DNA of 64,000 nucleotides, taken from NCBI GenBank assembly GCA_040219935.1, contig JAVJUA010000048.1, forward strand, positions 186,001 to 250,000, in the 5' to 3' direction. Below are positions 1 through 8,312 of this stretch, piece after piece; position 1 is the stretch's first letter; each line of letters begins with the position of its first letter. A model generated the notes under the pieces. The model saw only the letters and a program-made list of their open reading frames with translations, searched no databases and had not been told where the DNA came from. The position numbers were made by a program, and so were the translations under genes. Source of the DNA: UBA7803 sp040219935. GTDB lineage: Bacteria; Pseudomonadota; Gammaproteobacteria; Pseudomonadales; Azotimanducaceae.

Positions 1-743
1 CGGTGGTGCTGCGTTCGCCCATGCGGGCAACCGGCGTCTTCGCCCGCTGGTCACCGCCGGACCCGGTGGCAATCTGGCGGCTGGTGAAGCTGGGACTGCC
101 GATCGGCCTCGGCATCTTTCTCGAGTTCTCGATGTTCTCGGTCACCACCCTGCTGATCGGCCGCCTCGGGGTGGAGGCGGTGGCCGCACATCAGATTGCC
201 GCCAATGTCGGCGGCATGACGTTCATGATTCCCATGGCCATAGGCATGGCGGTGGCCATCCGCGTGGGCTTCAACGTCGGCCGAGGCGACCTTGCGGCTG
301 CCCGGCGCAGCGGCTGGCTCGCCATCGGTGTGTCGTTGGCCTTCGCGCTGCTGGCCGCATTGCTGCTGCTGGCGGGCCGCGACGCCATTGCCGGCCTGTA
401 CAGCAACGAGATGGCGGTGGTGACCCTGGCGGCCGAGCTGCTAATCTTCGTCGCCGTCTATCAGTTCGTCGACGACACCCAGGTCACCGCCATCGGCGCG
501 CTGCGAGGGTTCAAGGACACGCGCACGCCCATGATCATCGCGCTGGTAGCCTACTGGGCCGTGGGCTTCCCGGTTGGCGTGACGCTTGGCCTGGGCTGGG
601 TGCAGATGCCCGGCTTCGAGGGGGTGCGCGGATTCTGGGTGGGCCTGGCCACCGGCCTCACGGTGGCGGCCGTGGTGCTGGTGGCGCGCTTCTCGTGGCT
701 GTCGCGGCGACCGGAGTCGGTGGCCCGCCTGTCGCTCGAATAG
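1..743 (+). CDS. MATE family multidrug efflux transporter (C-terminal part)
   Basis: The reading frame is open from the window edge, so the N-terminal half lies upstream. The visible 246 residues hold about six hydrophobic segments and match the second half of MATE (NorM/DinF-type) antiporters, which expel cationic drugs using Na+ or H+ gradients. Typical MATE features include the stretch 'AVAAHQIAANVGGMTFMIP', a mid-helix 'GRGD' after a membrane segment, and 'GALRGFKDTRTPMI' before the last helix pair. It ends 4 bases before the convergent HMG-CoA synthase gene. The family call is firm; the substrate is unknown. Confidence 0.9.
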   Translation, partial: VVLRSPMRATGVFARWSPPDPVAIWRLVKLGLPIGLGIFLEFSMFSVTTLLIGRLGVEAVAAHQIAANVGGMTFMIPMAIGMAVAIRVGFNVGRGDLAAARRSGWLAIGVSLAFALLAALLLLAGRDAIAGLYSNEMAVVTLAAELLIFVAVYQFVDDTQVTAIGALRGFKDTRTPMIIALVAYWAVGFPVGVTLGLGWVQMPGFEGVRGFWVGLATGLTVAAVVLVARFSWLSRRPESVARLSLE

Positions 744-747
744 GCGA

Positions 748-2262
748 TCAGGCTTGGGCGCGCGGCTGGTAGCGGTAGTACTCGATGCCGGAGTCGTCGA
801 ACTGATGGTCGCGGGCGCCGATCCGGTCGATGTAGAAGACCTCGTCGGCCGGCGGCTGCGGATGCGCAAACGGGGCGCCGTCATGCAGCGCCCGGTAGCC
901 GTCGGCGTCCAGGTCAACGGGGCCGGCGAGTGCCTCGGCGAAGCGGATCTGCCGTGCCGCGGCCGCCCAGTCGGGCATGACCACCATGGGGATGGCTTCC
1001 GCGGCGTCGCCGCTGCCGTAGCCGAGGGTGAGCACGCGCGTGCCCGCCAGGTCCGGGCCTTCCGCCGCCGCCTGCTCGAGCCCGGCCGCCATCCATGCCG
1101 GCAGCGATGCGGTGTAGAGGTTGCCGACCTCCTGCATCGGCCGGGTGCCGAGGCGCGTCATCAGCGCCTCGAAGCGCTCGCCCTCCCGGAACGCGCGCGC
1201 CGTGCGGCTGGCCAGCGGGAACAGCTCGTCGCTCAAGCGCTGGCTGCCCACCAGCGCGTAGACGTCCCGGTCTCCGGTGAGCTCGCTCACCAGGGCGGCG
1301 TGGTCGACACCGGCGGCGCCGGCGTAGTGGGCCAGCTCCTGCTGGTCGTCGATGTCGCCGATGGCCAGCGCCAGCAGGTAGCTCATGATCAGACCGGTTT
1401 CCGCCATGCGCTGGTACGGGCGGTGCAGGAAGGTGGCGGACAGGTCGCGCAGGAATGCGGCCGGTCCCTGGGGCACCGGGCGCAGCAGGTTGCTGCCCAT
1501 CCCCGCGGCCCGGCCCAGCCGGTCGAACAGATCGCGCATGGCCGCAAGCACCTCGTCGATGTAGCAGGTGGTCGAGTACTTGCCATTGAAGACGGGAAAG
1601 TCGCGCGGCTGCGCGTAGCTCGACGGCGCCTGCTGCATGAAGCGCAGAAACGGTTTGCGGAAATCGGGGCCGCGGTAGTCGGAGGCGCTGCCCGACAGCG
1701 GCAGCTCGAGGGCCAGCAACCGGGGCGACTCCTCGATGAGCATGGCCACGGCGCCGGCGCCCTGAGTGGGCTCGCCGGAGGTGTCGCGGGCGTACTCGGC
1801 CACGTCGGAGCAGACGACGATGGCGTGCCGGCCCTGGCCGTCCAGAGCCAGATAGCGGGCCGCAGCCTTGAGCGCGTACACGCCGCCCAGGCAGGCATGC
1901 TTGAACTCGGGCACCTCGCACGCCCTGGGCAGCGTGGGCAGGCCGTGGCTCACCAGCGCCTGGTTCACCATGCCCTTGACGATCACCGCGCCAGCGGAAT
2001 TGTCGGTGCTCGATTCCGTGCCGAGCCCGAGGAACCCCACCCGGGACGGGTCGAGATCGTACTGGCGGATGAGGCGTACCACGGCCGTGGCGGCCATGGT
2101 GTAGGCGTTCTCGTCCGGGCCGCGCATGCGGAAGCTCGTGCCGACCACGGCACGCACCTTGTCCCAGCTATCGCCGGTCCATCGGCACCAGTCGGCCAGG
2201 TGCACCCGGTATCGGGGGAGGTAGCCGGCCATGCCGCTGATGCCGATGATGGGTGCTGGCAT
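748..2262 (-). CDS. Hydroxymethylglutaryl-CoA synthase
   Basis: Condenses acetyl-CoA with acetoacetyl-CoA to HMG-CoA, the committed condensation of the mevalonate route (cytosolic). The 504-residue thiolase-fold protein shows the catalytic triad expected of the family: Glu83 in 'LGTESSTDNSAG', Cys124 in 'EFKHACLGG' and His280 in 'FLHRPYQRM'. ATG at 2262 is chosen because GGTGGAG lies just upstream and the ORF begins 8 bases after the IPP isomerase stop, so the two genes are probably one transcript. The longer in-frame extension would overlap the isomerase. HMG-CoA reductase and the kinases are not in this window. Related bacterial HMG-CoA synthases also act in polyketide beta-branching, but no PKS genes are nearby. 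Confidence 0.85.
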   Translation of the reverse strand: MPAPIIGISGMAGYLPRYRVHLADWCRWTGDSWDKVRAVVGTSFRMRGPDENAYTMAATAVVRLIRQYDLDPSRVGFLGLGTESSTDNSAGAVIVKGMVNQALVSHGLPTLPRACEVPEFKHACLGGVYALKAAARYLALDGQGRHAIVVCSDVAEYARDTSGEPTQGAGAVAMLIEESPRLLALELPLSGSASDYRGPDFRKPFLRFMQQAPSSYAQPRDFPVFNGKYSTTCYIDEVLAAMRDLFDRLGRAAGMGSNLLRPVPQGPAAFLRDLSATFLHRPYQRMAETGLIMSYLLALAIGDIDDQQELAHYAGAAGVDHAALVSELTGDRDVYALVGSQRLSDELFPLASRTARAFREGERFEALMTRLGTRPMQEVGNLYTASLPAWMAAGLEQAAAEGPDLAGTRVLTLGYGSGDAAEAIPMVVMPDWAAAARQIRFAEALAGPVDLDADGYRALHDGAPFAHPQPPADEVFYIDRIGARDHQFDDSGIEYYRYQPRAQA

Positions 2263-2270
2263 GGTCTCGT

Positions 2271-2867
2271 TCACTCCACCTTGTGGTCCAACGCGCGCAG
2301 GCCAGCCAGATCGTCGCCGAAATGGGCTTTCAGGCGCCGCCACTCCAGCTTGAACCAGGGCGTCAGCCGGTCGCCGTGGGTTGCGATCTCCGCATCCAGG
2401 GCGGCGGGCTCGATCCAGCGCCAGTCGTCGATCTCGGTGCGGTTGATGACCGGCGACTGGTCGGTGACGCCGACGAACACCGAGCACAGCTCGCGCTCGC
2501 TGCCCAGATCCTGGTAGCGCGCCGAGTACTCGAACTTGTAGACGAAGTGCAGCGTCAGCCGCAGCCCAAGCTCTTCGTGCAGCCGGCGGTGCACGGCCTC
2601 CTCGATGACCTCGCCGGCGCGGGGATGCGAGCAGCAGCTATTGGACCAGAATCCCGGCCAGAGGCGCTTGCCGGCCGCGCGCTGCTGCATCAGCAGGGCC
2701 CCTTCGGGATTGAATACGAACAGCGAGAAGGCCCGGTGCAGCACGCCATCGCCATCGTGGCAGGCGGCCTTGTCGAGACGGCCGATCTCACGATCGTCCC
2801 GATCCACCAGGATCAGCGGCTCGCGCTCGGACGAAACGATCTCTGACCGGGTCAGGGGCTGGGCCAC
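2271..2867 (-). CDS. idi: Isopentenyl-diphosphate delta-isomerase, type I
   Basis: Interconverts IPP and DMAPP, the building blocks of isoprenoids. The 198-residue Nudix-fold protein carries the type I signature 'FWSNSCCSHP' (active-site Cys) and 'GSERELCSVF' (second catalytic acid and Cys region), plus 'EEAVHRRLHEELGL' for metal binding. GTG at 2867 is chosen because GGAG lies 6 bases upstream and the family usually has about 180 residues; the frame stays open further up but the extra residues do not look like the family. It precedes HMG-CoA synthase by 8 bases, which links both to mevalonate-derived isoprenoid synthesis. Confidence 0.9.
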   Translation of the reverse strand: MAQPLTRSEIVSSEREPLILVDRDDREIGRLDKAACHDGDGVLHRAFSLFVFNPEGALLMQQRAAGKRLWPGFWSNSCCSHPRAGEVIEEAVHRRLHEELGLRLTLHFVYKFEYSARYQDLGSERELCSVFVGVTDQSPVINRTEIDDWRWIEPAALDAEIATHGDRLTPWFKLEWRRLKAHFGDDLAGLRALDHKVE

Positions 2868-3022
2868 CGGGGTCTCCGCAGTGTGGGCTGGGTCGAAAGG
2901 GCGGAGTTTACCCAATTCGGCTACGTCAGTCGCTGCTTTGGGCCATGCCGGGTGGGCGTGTGGACGGCTGGCGGCCCGCCGCATACCATCAGCCGCTGTT
3001 CCTGATCGGCCAGATCCCCATC

Positions 3023-3910
3023 ATGCAAGGCGAACCCATCGCGCGCGTCTTCGACGCGCCCGCCGTCCGGCTCGGCTACTACTCCTGGGGTCCGGAATCG
3101 GCGCCTGCCGTGCTGCTGGTGCACGCCACCGGCTTTCACGCTCGCTGCTGGGATCGTACCGTCGCCGCGCTGCCCGACGGCTATCGCGTGGTCGCGGTGG
3201 ACATGCGCGGCCACGGCCGCAGCGACAAGCGCGGCCCCTACTTCTGGGAAAGCTTCGGCCGTGATCTCGAGGCCTTCGTGCGCGGCCTGAACCTGCGCGG
3301 CGCCATCGGCGTGGGACATTCCATGGGCGGGCATTGTGTGACCCAGGTGGCCGCTTGGATGCCGGATGCGTTCAGCCGTCTGGTGCTGGTGGACCCGGTG
3401 ATTCTCGATCCGGCGCTGGCGGCGTCGAACCGGCATCAGACGTTCGACGCCGTCGAGGATCACCCGGTGGCGCGCCGCCGCAATCAGTGGGCGTCCTGGC
3501 AGGAGATGTTCGAGCGCTTCCGAGATCGTCACCCTTTCTCGCTATGGCGGCCCGAGGTGCTGGAAGACTACTGCCGCTACGGTCTGCTGCCGAGAACCAA
3601 CGGTGACGGGTTCGAGCTGGCATGCCCGCCCGTCGTGGAGGCGGCGACGTACATGGGCAACAGCCAGACCGGCATCCATGCGCTGTTGCCGCTGGTCAGG
3701 GTTCCGGTCGTCGTGCTGCGCGCTCCCGGTCGCGCCCCGGGTGATCCGGAGGTGATGGACTTCTCCAAGTCTCCGACGTGGCCCGGCCTGGCGGACGCGC
3801 TGCCCGACGGACGCGACGTCTTTCTGCCCGGCCACAGCCATTTCATTCCCATGGAAGACCCCGAGCTTGTGGCCCGGTTCATCGTCGACGCCAACGCCGA
3901 GCCGTCATGA
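3023..3910 (+). CDS. Alpha/beta-fold hydrolase
   Basis: A 295-residue alpha/beta hydrolase. It has the oxyanion-hole strand 'LLVHATGFHARCWD' near residue 32, 'DMRGHGRSDKRG' near 60, the nucleophile elbow 'GHSMGG' with Ser100, and the catalytic His in 'PGHSHFIPME' near the C-terminus. This pattern fits lactonases, esterases and C-C bond hydrolases; the substrate cannot be read from sequence. ATG at 3023 gives the normal family N-terminus; an upstream in-frame ATG at 2945 would add an atypical Arg-rich leader. Its end overlaps the convergent MFS gene by 6 bases. Confidence 0.85.
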   Translation: MQGEPIARVFDAPAVRLGYYSWGPESAPAVLLVHATGFHARCWDRTVAALPDGYRVVAVDMRGHGRSDKRGPYFWESFGRDLEAFVRGLNLRGAIGVGHSMGGHCVTQVAAWMPDAFSRLVLVDPVILDPALAASNRHQTFDAVEDHPVARRRNQWASWQEMFERFRDRHPFSLWRPEVLEDYCRYGLLPRTNGDGFELACPPVVEAATYMGNSQTGIHALLPLVRVPVVVLRAPGRAPGDPEVMDFSKSPTWPGLADALPDGRDVFLPGHSHFIPMEDPELVARFIVDANAEPS

Positions 3911-5134
3911 CCGTCGATGTGGCGGCAGCGATTCGTACCGCCACAGCCCGCTCCAGCGCACTCCGAGGCCGAAGATCAGCAGTGAAATGACGATGCCTGG
4001 GAGCAGCGCGTGCAGCGGCGAGGTCTGCTCGATGAGCACGCCGAGCACCAGGGAGCTGATGGGGGCGGTGACCATGAAGCTCACCAGCAGCACCGACAGC
4101 ACCTGCGCCCGATGGGCCGGGTCGGCCAGCTCCTGGACCGTGGTGCGCACCAGCGTGGTGGTGATGCCCATGTTCACCCCCCAGGCGAACAACGTCAGAT
4201 AGAACAGCCACAGCGACGGGCGCAGGAACAGCACCAGCAGTATCGCCATTCTCGTGAGCTGCATCAGCAGGAACAGGCGCCCCGGCAGCTTCAGAGGCAT
4301 GAAGGCGAGCAGCAGCACGTTGGAGCCGATGCTGCCCGCGGTGAAGACGATCATCACCATGGCGAAGAAGGCAGCGTCGCCCTGGTACACCTCGCGCACG
4401 ATGTAGGGAATCGCGACGATGTAGGCGCCCGCGTTGAAGAGGCTCGAGAGGAAGTTCAGGCCGATGATGTTGCGCACCAGCGGCGTCTGCCAGACGGCGG
4501 ACAGACCCTGGGTGAGCCGCGGCCGGTCGGCCCCGGGCTGCAGCCCGGGCAGCGACGGCAGCCGCACGACGGCGAACACGCCGGCGAAGAAGGCGGCGGC
4601 CTGAAGGACCAGCACGGTCGCCAGGCCCAGCGTGTCGAGCTGGCCGCCGAGGTAGAAGCCCGACAGGCCCACCAGCGAGGTGGTGATGATCATCACCGTG
4701 ACGGTGCGCTGGGTATCGAGCCGGGAGACGCGGTTGAGCATGGCCTGTCGGGCCGGGTCCGACAGTGCCTGAATGCTGGCCATCAGCACCCCGAACAGCA
4801 CCACCCACCAGTAGCCGAGTTGATCCAGCCCGTAAACAGCGGCGATCAGCAGCGGCGGCAACGCCATGAGCAGATGCATGACCGCCAGATAGGCGCGGCC
4901 GTTGTAGCGGTCGCCCAGCAGGCCGCCCAGGAACAGCACCACCAGCGGCGGAAACTCGGCCAGGGAGCGTGCCAGGCCCGCCTCGTCGGCTGGGCGCTCG
5001 AGGACGCCCACCAGCAGCCAGGTGAACAGAAAGCCCTGCAGGCTCATGCCGGCCATCCACAGGCTGGAGGCGCCCAGGTACCAGGGGAATGCCGATCGGG
5101 GCGGCAGGCCCTGCGGGGTTGCCGCGTCGGCCAT
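3905..5134 (-). CDS. MFS transporter
   Basis: A 409-residue membrane protein with about 12 hydrophobic segments. It has MFS-type loops such as 'GLLGDRYNGRAYLAVMH' between helices 2 and 3, a variant of the GxLaDrxGrkxxl motif, and 'SDPARQAMLNRVSRLDTQRT'. It belongs with MFS drug or metabolite exporters; the substrate is unknown. Its ATG begins directly after the TGA of the upstream ATP-grasp gene (TGAATG), so translation is probably coupled. The exported compound may therefore be the product of that ligase, but this is inference from context. Confidence 0.85.
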   Translation of the reverse strand: MADAATPQGLPPRSAFPWYLGASSLWMAGMSLQGFLFTWLLVGVLERPADEAGLARSLAEFPPLVVLFLGGLLGDRYNGRAYLAVMHLLMALPPLLIAAVYGLDQLGYWWVVLFGVLMASIQALSDPARQAMLNRVSRLDTQRTVTVMIITTSLVGLSGFYLGGQLDTLGLATVLVLQAAAFFAGVFAVVRLPSLPGLQPGADRPRLTQGLSAVWQTPLVRNIIGLNFLSSLFNAGAYIVAIPYIVREVYQGDAAFFAMVMIVFTAGSIGSNVLLLAFMPLKLPGRLFLLMQLTRMAILLVLFLRPSLWLFYLTLFAWGVNMGITTTLVRTTVQELADPAHRAQVLSVLLVSFMVTAPISSLVLGVLIEQTSPLHALLPGIVISLLIFGLGVRWSGLWRYESLPPHRRS

Positions 5135-5947
5135 TCAGGCGGCCCGGCGGCGGCCGCCGCCGTTGCGGCGTGGGCGGCCGTTGCCGGTGTGAGACTGCAG
5201 GTGCTGGTGGATCAGCGCGCCGGGATTCACGCCCTGCTCGCGCAGGCCGTGGTTGCCGAACAGACGGTTGAACTCCAGCACCATCGGCCGCCCACCCACC
5301 ATGGCGACGTCGAACCCCGCGTGGTCGATGCGCAGCCGCCGAGCCATGGCGGCCACCAGCCGTCGTGCCGCCCCGGGCACGGGGGCCGGATCGATGGCCC
5401 CACCGGCGGCGACGTTGTTGAGGAACCCGCCTTCCGGCGCCACGCGCCAGTAGCCGGCCACCACGTCGCGGCCGATCACCACGAGGCGCAGGTCGCGGTC
5501 GATGTCGAGCAGCTCCTGCGCATAGAGAATCGGCTCGCGCGCGCACCAGGCCAGCCAGTCGGCCTCATCGTCGATGCGGCGCACGCCGCGGCCCTGACTG
5601 CTGCGCACGACCTTGGCCACCAGCGGCAGGCCCAGCGCCTCGAGGACGCGCTGCGCATTCTCCGGCGTCGATGCGGCGATCAGCGTGCGCGGCACGTTGC
5701 TGGGCCAGCCTGCCTCCATGGCGCGGGTCATCTCGATCTTGTCGTGGCCGAGATGGTAACTCGCCAAGCTGGGAAACAGGCGGCATCGCCACACGTAGCT
5801 GAGGGTGTTGACCTGCCAGTACTCCGGGAACAGCACCCAGTCGGCCTCCCGGATGAGCACCTCGTGGTCGCGGTAGAGCTCGGGTTTGATGTAGCGGGCC
5901 CCGGGTATGCCGAGGGCGCGGAACGGGTCGAAGGTAACCAGACGCAT
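5135..5947 (-). CDS. RimK-like ATP-grasp ligase
   Basis: A 270-residue ATP-grasp protein. It has a central 'LPLVAKVVRSSQGRGVRRI' (ATP-binding lysine and glycine-rich loop), 'YAQELLDIDRDLRLVVIGRDVV' and a C-terminal 'VLEFNRLFGNHGL' in which Glu and Asn would bind Mg2+. This arrangement is that of RimK/LysX-type carboxylate-amine ligases that add amino acids to a carboxyl group. The C-terminal tail is Arg/Gly-rich. ATG at 5947 is the first start in this frame after an upstream stop, but no clear ribosome site precedes it; a strong AGGAGG at 6038-6043 serves an ATG in another frame (see findings). Coupled with the downstream MFS gene. Confidence 0.75.
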   Translation of the reverse strand: MRLVTFDPFRALGIPGARYIKPELYRDHEVLIREADWVLFPEYWQVNTLSYVWRCRLFPSLASYHLGHDKIEMTRAMEAGWPSNVPRTLIAASTPENAQRVLEALGLPLVAKVVRSSQGRGVRRIDDEADWLAWCAREPILYAQELLDIDRDLRLVVIGRDVVAGYWRVAPEGGFLNNVAAGGAIDPAPVPGAARRLVAAMARRLRIDHAGFDVAMVGGRPMVLEFNRLFGNHGLREQGVNPGALIHQHLQSHTGNGRPRRNGGGRRRAA

Positions 5948-6124
5948 GATGTGACGGCGCAGCCGGTCTGAAAAAACGCGCCAGTCTGCCCGAAGGCGTG
6001 AGCGGCGGGAAGGGTGGGCAGCGCCATGAGCTGAAATCCTCCTAACAAGTCACATACAGACAGGACGGGGGGTGGGGGACAGACTCCGGGGGTCATTCAG
6101 ATGCGTGTGCGGAGGCGTCACACC

Positions 6125-6397
6125 ATGCAGGCGCGAGACAACGAGAAGCCGAAGACCTGGTTCCGGTCGGAGCGGGTGTTCCTGAGCAACGGCAAGTGGT
6201 TCTTCCACACCCGGGAGGGCGTCGACGTCGGCCCCTACGACTCCCAGTTCGAAGCCGAGATCGAGGCTGGCATGCTCAAGGAGCTGCTGCGCGACCGGGA
6301 AGGCAGGCAGCAGCCGCTGTCGGTAATCCGCGAGTTCGTGCTCGATTCCTACGCCATGGGCCGGCCGCTGACGCCCAGCTTCAGCGAGGCCGGCTAG
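6125..6397 (+). CDS. Small conserved protein, DUF6316-like
   Basis: A 90-residue soluble protein with the segment 'TWFRSERVFLSNGKWFFHT' followed by 'REGVDVGPYDSQFEAE', which resembles the DUF6316 family of short pseudomonad-type proteins of unknown role. ATG at 6125 is chosen over 6101 because GGAGG at 6111-6115 sits 9 bases before it. It stands alone, ending 1 base before the convergent sugar dehydrogenase. The family match is from memory of the motif, so it is tentative; that the ORF is real is well supported by the ribosome site and the conserved aromatic pattern. Confidence 0.7.
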   Translation: MQARDNEKPKTWFRSERVFLSNGKWFFHTREGVDVGPYDSQFEAEIEAGMLKELLRDREGRQQPLSVIREFVLDSYAMGRPLTPSFSEAG

Positions 6398-6398
6398 G

Positions 6399-7553
6399 TC
6401 AACCGCCCGGGGTCAGCCGCAGCAGGCGGCCGCCGCTTCGATCTTCCAGCAACCACAGGGCGCCGTCAGGGCCCTGTTCCACCTCGCGAATGCGCTTGCC
6501 CATCTCGAAGCGTTCCACCTCCTCTGCCTGGTCGCCATCCAGAACCACACGAACCAGCGCCTCGGACGACAGGCCGCCGATGAAGGCGTTGCCGCGCCAC
6601 TGCGGGAACAGGTTGCCCTGGTAGACGATCAGGCCCGCGGGTGAGATGGCGGGAACCCAGTAGGCGGCGGGCGCTGCGAACTCCGGGCGGGTGTCGTGAT
6701 CCGGGATCGGCCGGCCGTCGTAGTGGTCGCCGTTGGATACGGTGGGGTACCCGTAGTCGGCGCCACGGCGAATCAGGTTCAGCTCGTCGCCGTGGGCGGG
6801 CCCCATCTCGTGAGCCCAGAGACCACCGTCGCTGTCGAAGGCGATGCCGAGCGGGTTGCGATGGCCGTACGACCAGATCTGGGCAGTGACGCCGCCCTGG
6901 TCGGCGAACGGGTTGTCCGCCGGCACGCTGCCGTCATCGCGCAGCCGGATCATCTTGCCGAGGTTGCCGGTCATGTCCTGGGCCGGCGTGAACTTCTGAC
7001 GCTCGCCCGAGGTGATGAACAGGTGGCCGTCCGGCGCGAACGCCAGGCGATGGCCGTAGTGGCCGCGGCCGGTGACCTTGGGGTTCTGCCGCCAGATCAC
7101 CTCGACGTCGGTCAGCCGGCCACCGTCCGCGTCGAGGCTCAGGCGGGCGCGGGCCACGGCGGCCCCGCGGGTGTCATCACCGCCGGCTTCGGCATAGCTC
7201 AGGTACACGAGGCCGTTCTCGACGTAGTCGGGATGCAGGACGATATCGCCGAGGCCGCCCTGACCGCCGTAGTCCACCTCGGGCACGCCGTCGATCGCGG
7301 CCAGCGTTTCGCCGCTCTGGCTCACCAGCAGCAGTCGGCCCTCCTTTTCGGTGATCAGCAGGCGGCCATCGGGCAGAAAGGTCATGGCCCACGGCTCGTC
7401 GAAGCTGGCCAGCGGGCTGGCCACGATCTGGCTGCCGGCGGTGCCGGTGCGTTGTTCGGAGGCGCCCGAAGCGCTTGCGCAGCCGGCGCATGCCAGCAGC
7501 AGGGCCGGCAGCAGGCGGAAGGCGACGGGCAATTGGGGCAACGACGGCATCAT
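6399..7553 (-). CDS. PQQ-dependent sugar dehydrogenase-like lipoprotein
   Basis: A 384-residue soluble-glucose/sorbosone dehydrogenase (Gdh-B/Yli type) six-bladed propeller. The N-terminal signal ends in a lipobox-like LLAC (Cys22), so the protein is probably lipid-anchored in the periplasm. Typical segments are 'EPWAMTFLPDGRLLITEKEG', 'GQGGLGDIVLHPDY', 'YGHRLAFAPDGHLFITSGER', 'GHRNPLGIAFD' and 'HEMGPAHGDELNLI', which hold the PQQ and Ca2+ ligands in the family. ATG at 7553 follows AAGGAG with 6 bases spacing. No PQQ biosynthesis genes are in the window. The aldose substrate is not predictable. Confidence 0.85.
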   Translation of the reverse strand: MMPSLPQLPVAFRLLPALLLACAGCASASGASEQRTGTAGSQIVASPLASFDEPWAMTFLPDGRLLITEKEGRLLLVSQSGETLAAIDGVPEVDYGGQGGLGDIVLHPDYVENGLVYLSYAEAGGDDTRGAAVARARLSLDADGGRLTDVEVIWRQNPKVTGRGHYGHRLAFAPDGHLFITSGERQKFTPAQDMTGNLGKMIRLRDDGSVPADNPFADQGGVTAQIWSYGHRNPLGIAFDSDGGLWAHEMGPAHGDELNLIRRGADYGYPTVSNGDHYDGRPIPDHDTRPEFAAPAAYWVPAISPAGLIVYQGNLFPQWRGNAFIGGLSSEALVRVVLDGDQAEEVERFEMGKRIREVEQGPDGALWLLEDRSGGRLLRLTPGG

Positions 7554-7612
7554 GTGGAACTCCTTGATCCATGTTGTCTGCTTAGCGATCGTCGGACCGG
7601 AGCCTGCCATAC

Positions 7613-7640
7613 TTGCCGCACCGGCGCACGGCGCCATAAT
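7613..7640 (+). promoter_or_regulatory. Candidate sigma-70 promoter for the CMD-family gene
   Basis: TTGCCG at 7613-7618, a 16-base spacer, and CATAAT at 7635-7640 upstream of the ATG at 7668. An 11-mer, GATCGTC(G/C)GAC, occurs at 7587-7597 and again at 7641-7651, bracketing the promoter and covering the probable start of transcription. It could be a repressor site shared with the divergent lipoprotein gene. Based on consensus matching only. Confidence 0.45.
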
Positions 7641-7667
7641 GATCGTCCGACGGTCGGGGGAAAGAAC

Positions 7668-8303
7668 ATGCCGAGACTGCGTCAGGTGGCGCGCGACGAC
7701 GCGCCCGAGCACATTCAGCGCATGTACGATGTTCTGTTCGGCGACCGGGACCCGGTGGAGGATCCCGGCACCGCGACGGGCACCCTCGGCAACTGGTGGA
7801 CCGTTTTTGCGCTGGTGCCGGATTGCTTCGATCATGCCGTTGCCGGATTCCGCTTCTATCGCAGCCCCAAGCGCGAGCTCGATGCCCGCCTGCGCGAGCT
7901 CGGCCAGACCCGTGCCGGTTACGCCCGTGGCAGCCAGTTCGTGTTTTCCCAGCACTGCAAGGCCATGCGCAGCCTGGGGTTCAGCGAGGCGCAGATCGAG
8001 GCGGTGGCCCATTGGCCCGCCGCCGACTGCTTCGACGAGGTCGAGCGGCTGGTGCTGGCCTACACCGATTGCCTGGTTCTGGACGGCGGCCGCACGCCGG
8101 ACGGGCTGTTCGAGGCGCTGAAGTCGCACCTGTCGGACGTGGAGATTCTCGAGCTCAGCTACGTGGTGTGCATGTACGACATGCACGCCACGCTCTGCCG
8201 TGCGTTGCGGCTCGAGTACGACGACGAGCCGGAGCGTGTGGTGGAGGTGCCGGCCCCCAAGGATGCCGGCGACTTCATGGGCGCCGTGGACAGCGACGAC
8301 TGA
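7668..8303 (+). CDS. Carboxymuconolactone decarboxylase (AhpD-like) family protein
   Basis: A 211-residue all-helical protein of the CMD/AhpD superfamily. The core 'SQFVFSQHCKAMRSLGFS' aligns with the family motif (usually YExxxH...GL), and 'VERLVLAYTDCLVLDGGRTP' plus 'LSDVEILELSYVVCMYDMH' follow as expected. The double Cys of AhpD peroxidases is reduced to a single Cys beside His, so a peroxidase role is unlikely and a decarboxylase-like or unknown role is more probable. ATG at 7668 follows a purine-rich GGGGGAAAG. Divergent from the sugar dehydrogenase. Confidence 0.75.
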   Translation: MPRLRQVARDDAPEHIQRMYDVLFGDRDPVEDPGTATGTLGNWWTVFALVPDCFDHAVAGFRFYRSPKRELDARLRELGQTRAGYARGSQFVFSQHCKAMRSLGFSEAQIEAVAHWPAADCFDEVERLVLAYTDCLVLDGGRTPDGLFEALKSHLSDVEILELSYVVCMYDMHATLCRALRLEYDDEPERVVEVPAPKDAGDFMGAVDSDD

Positions 8304-8312
8304 CCGGCGCGG

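Noticed and set aside
4010..5971. Long + strand frame opposite the MFS and ATP-grasp genes
   Set aside because: Gln/His/Ala-rich translation without motifs; the opposite strand shows membrane segments and ATP-grasp motifs.
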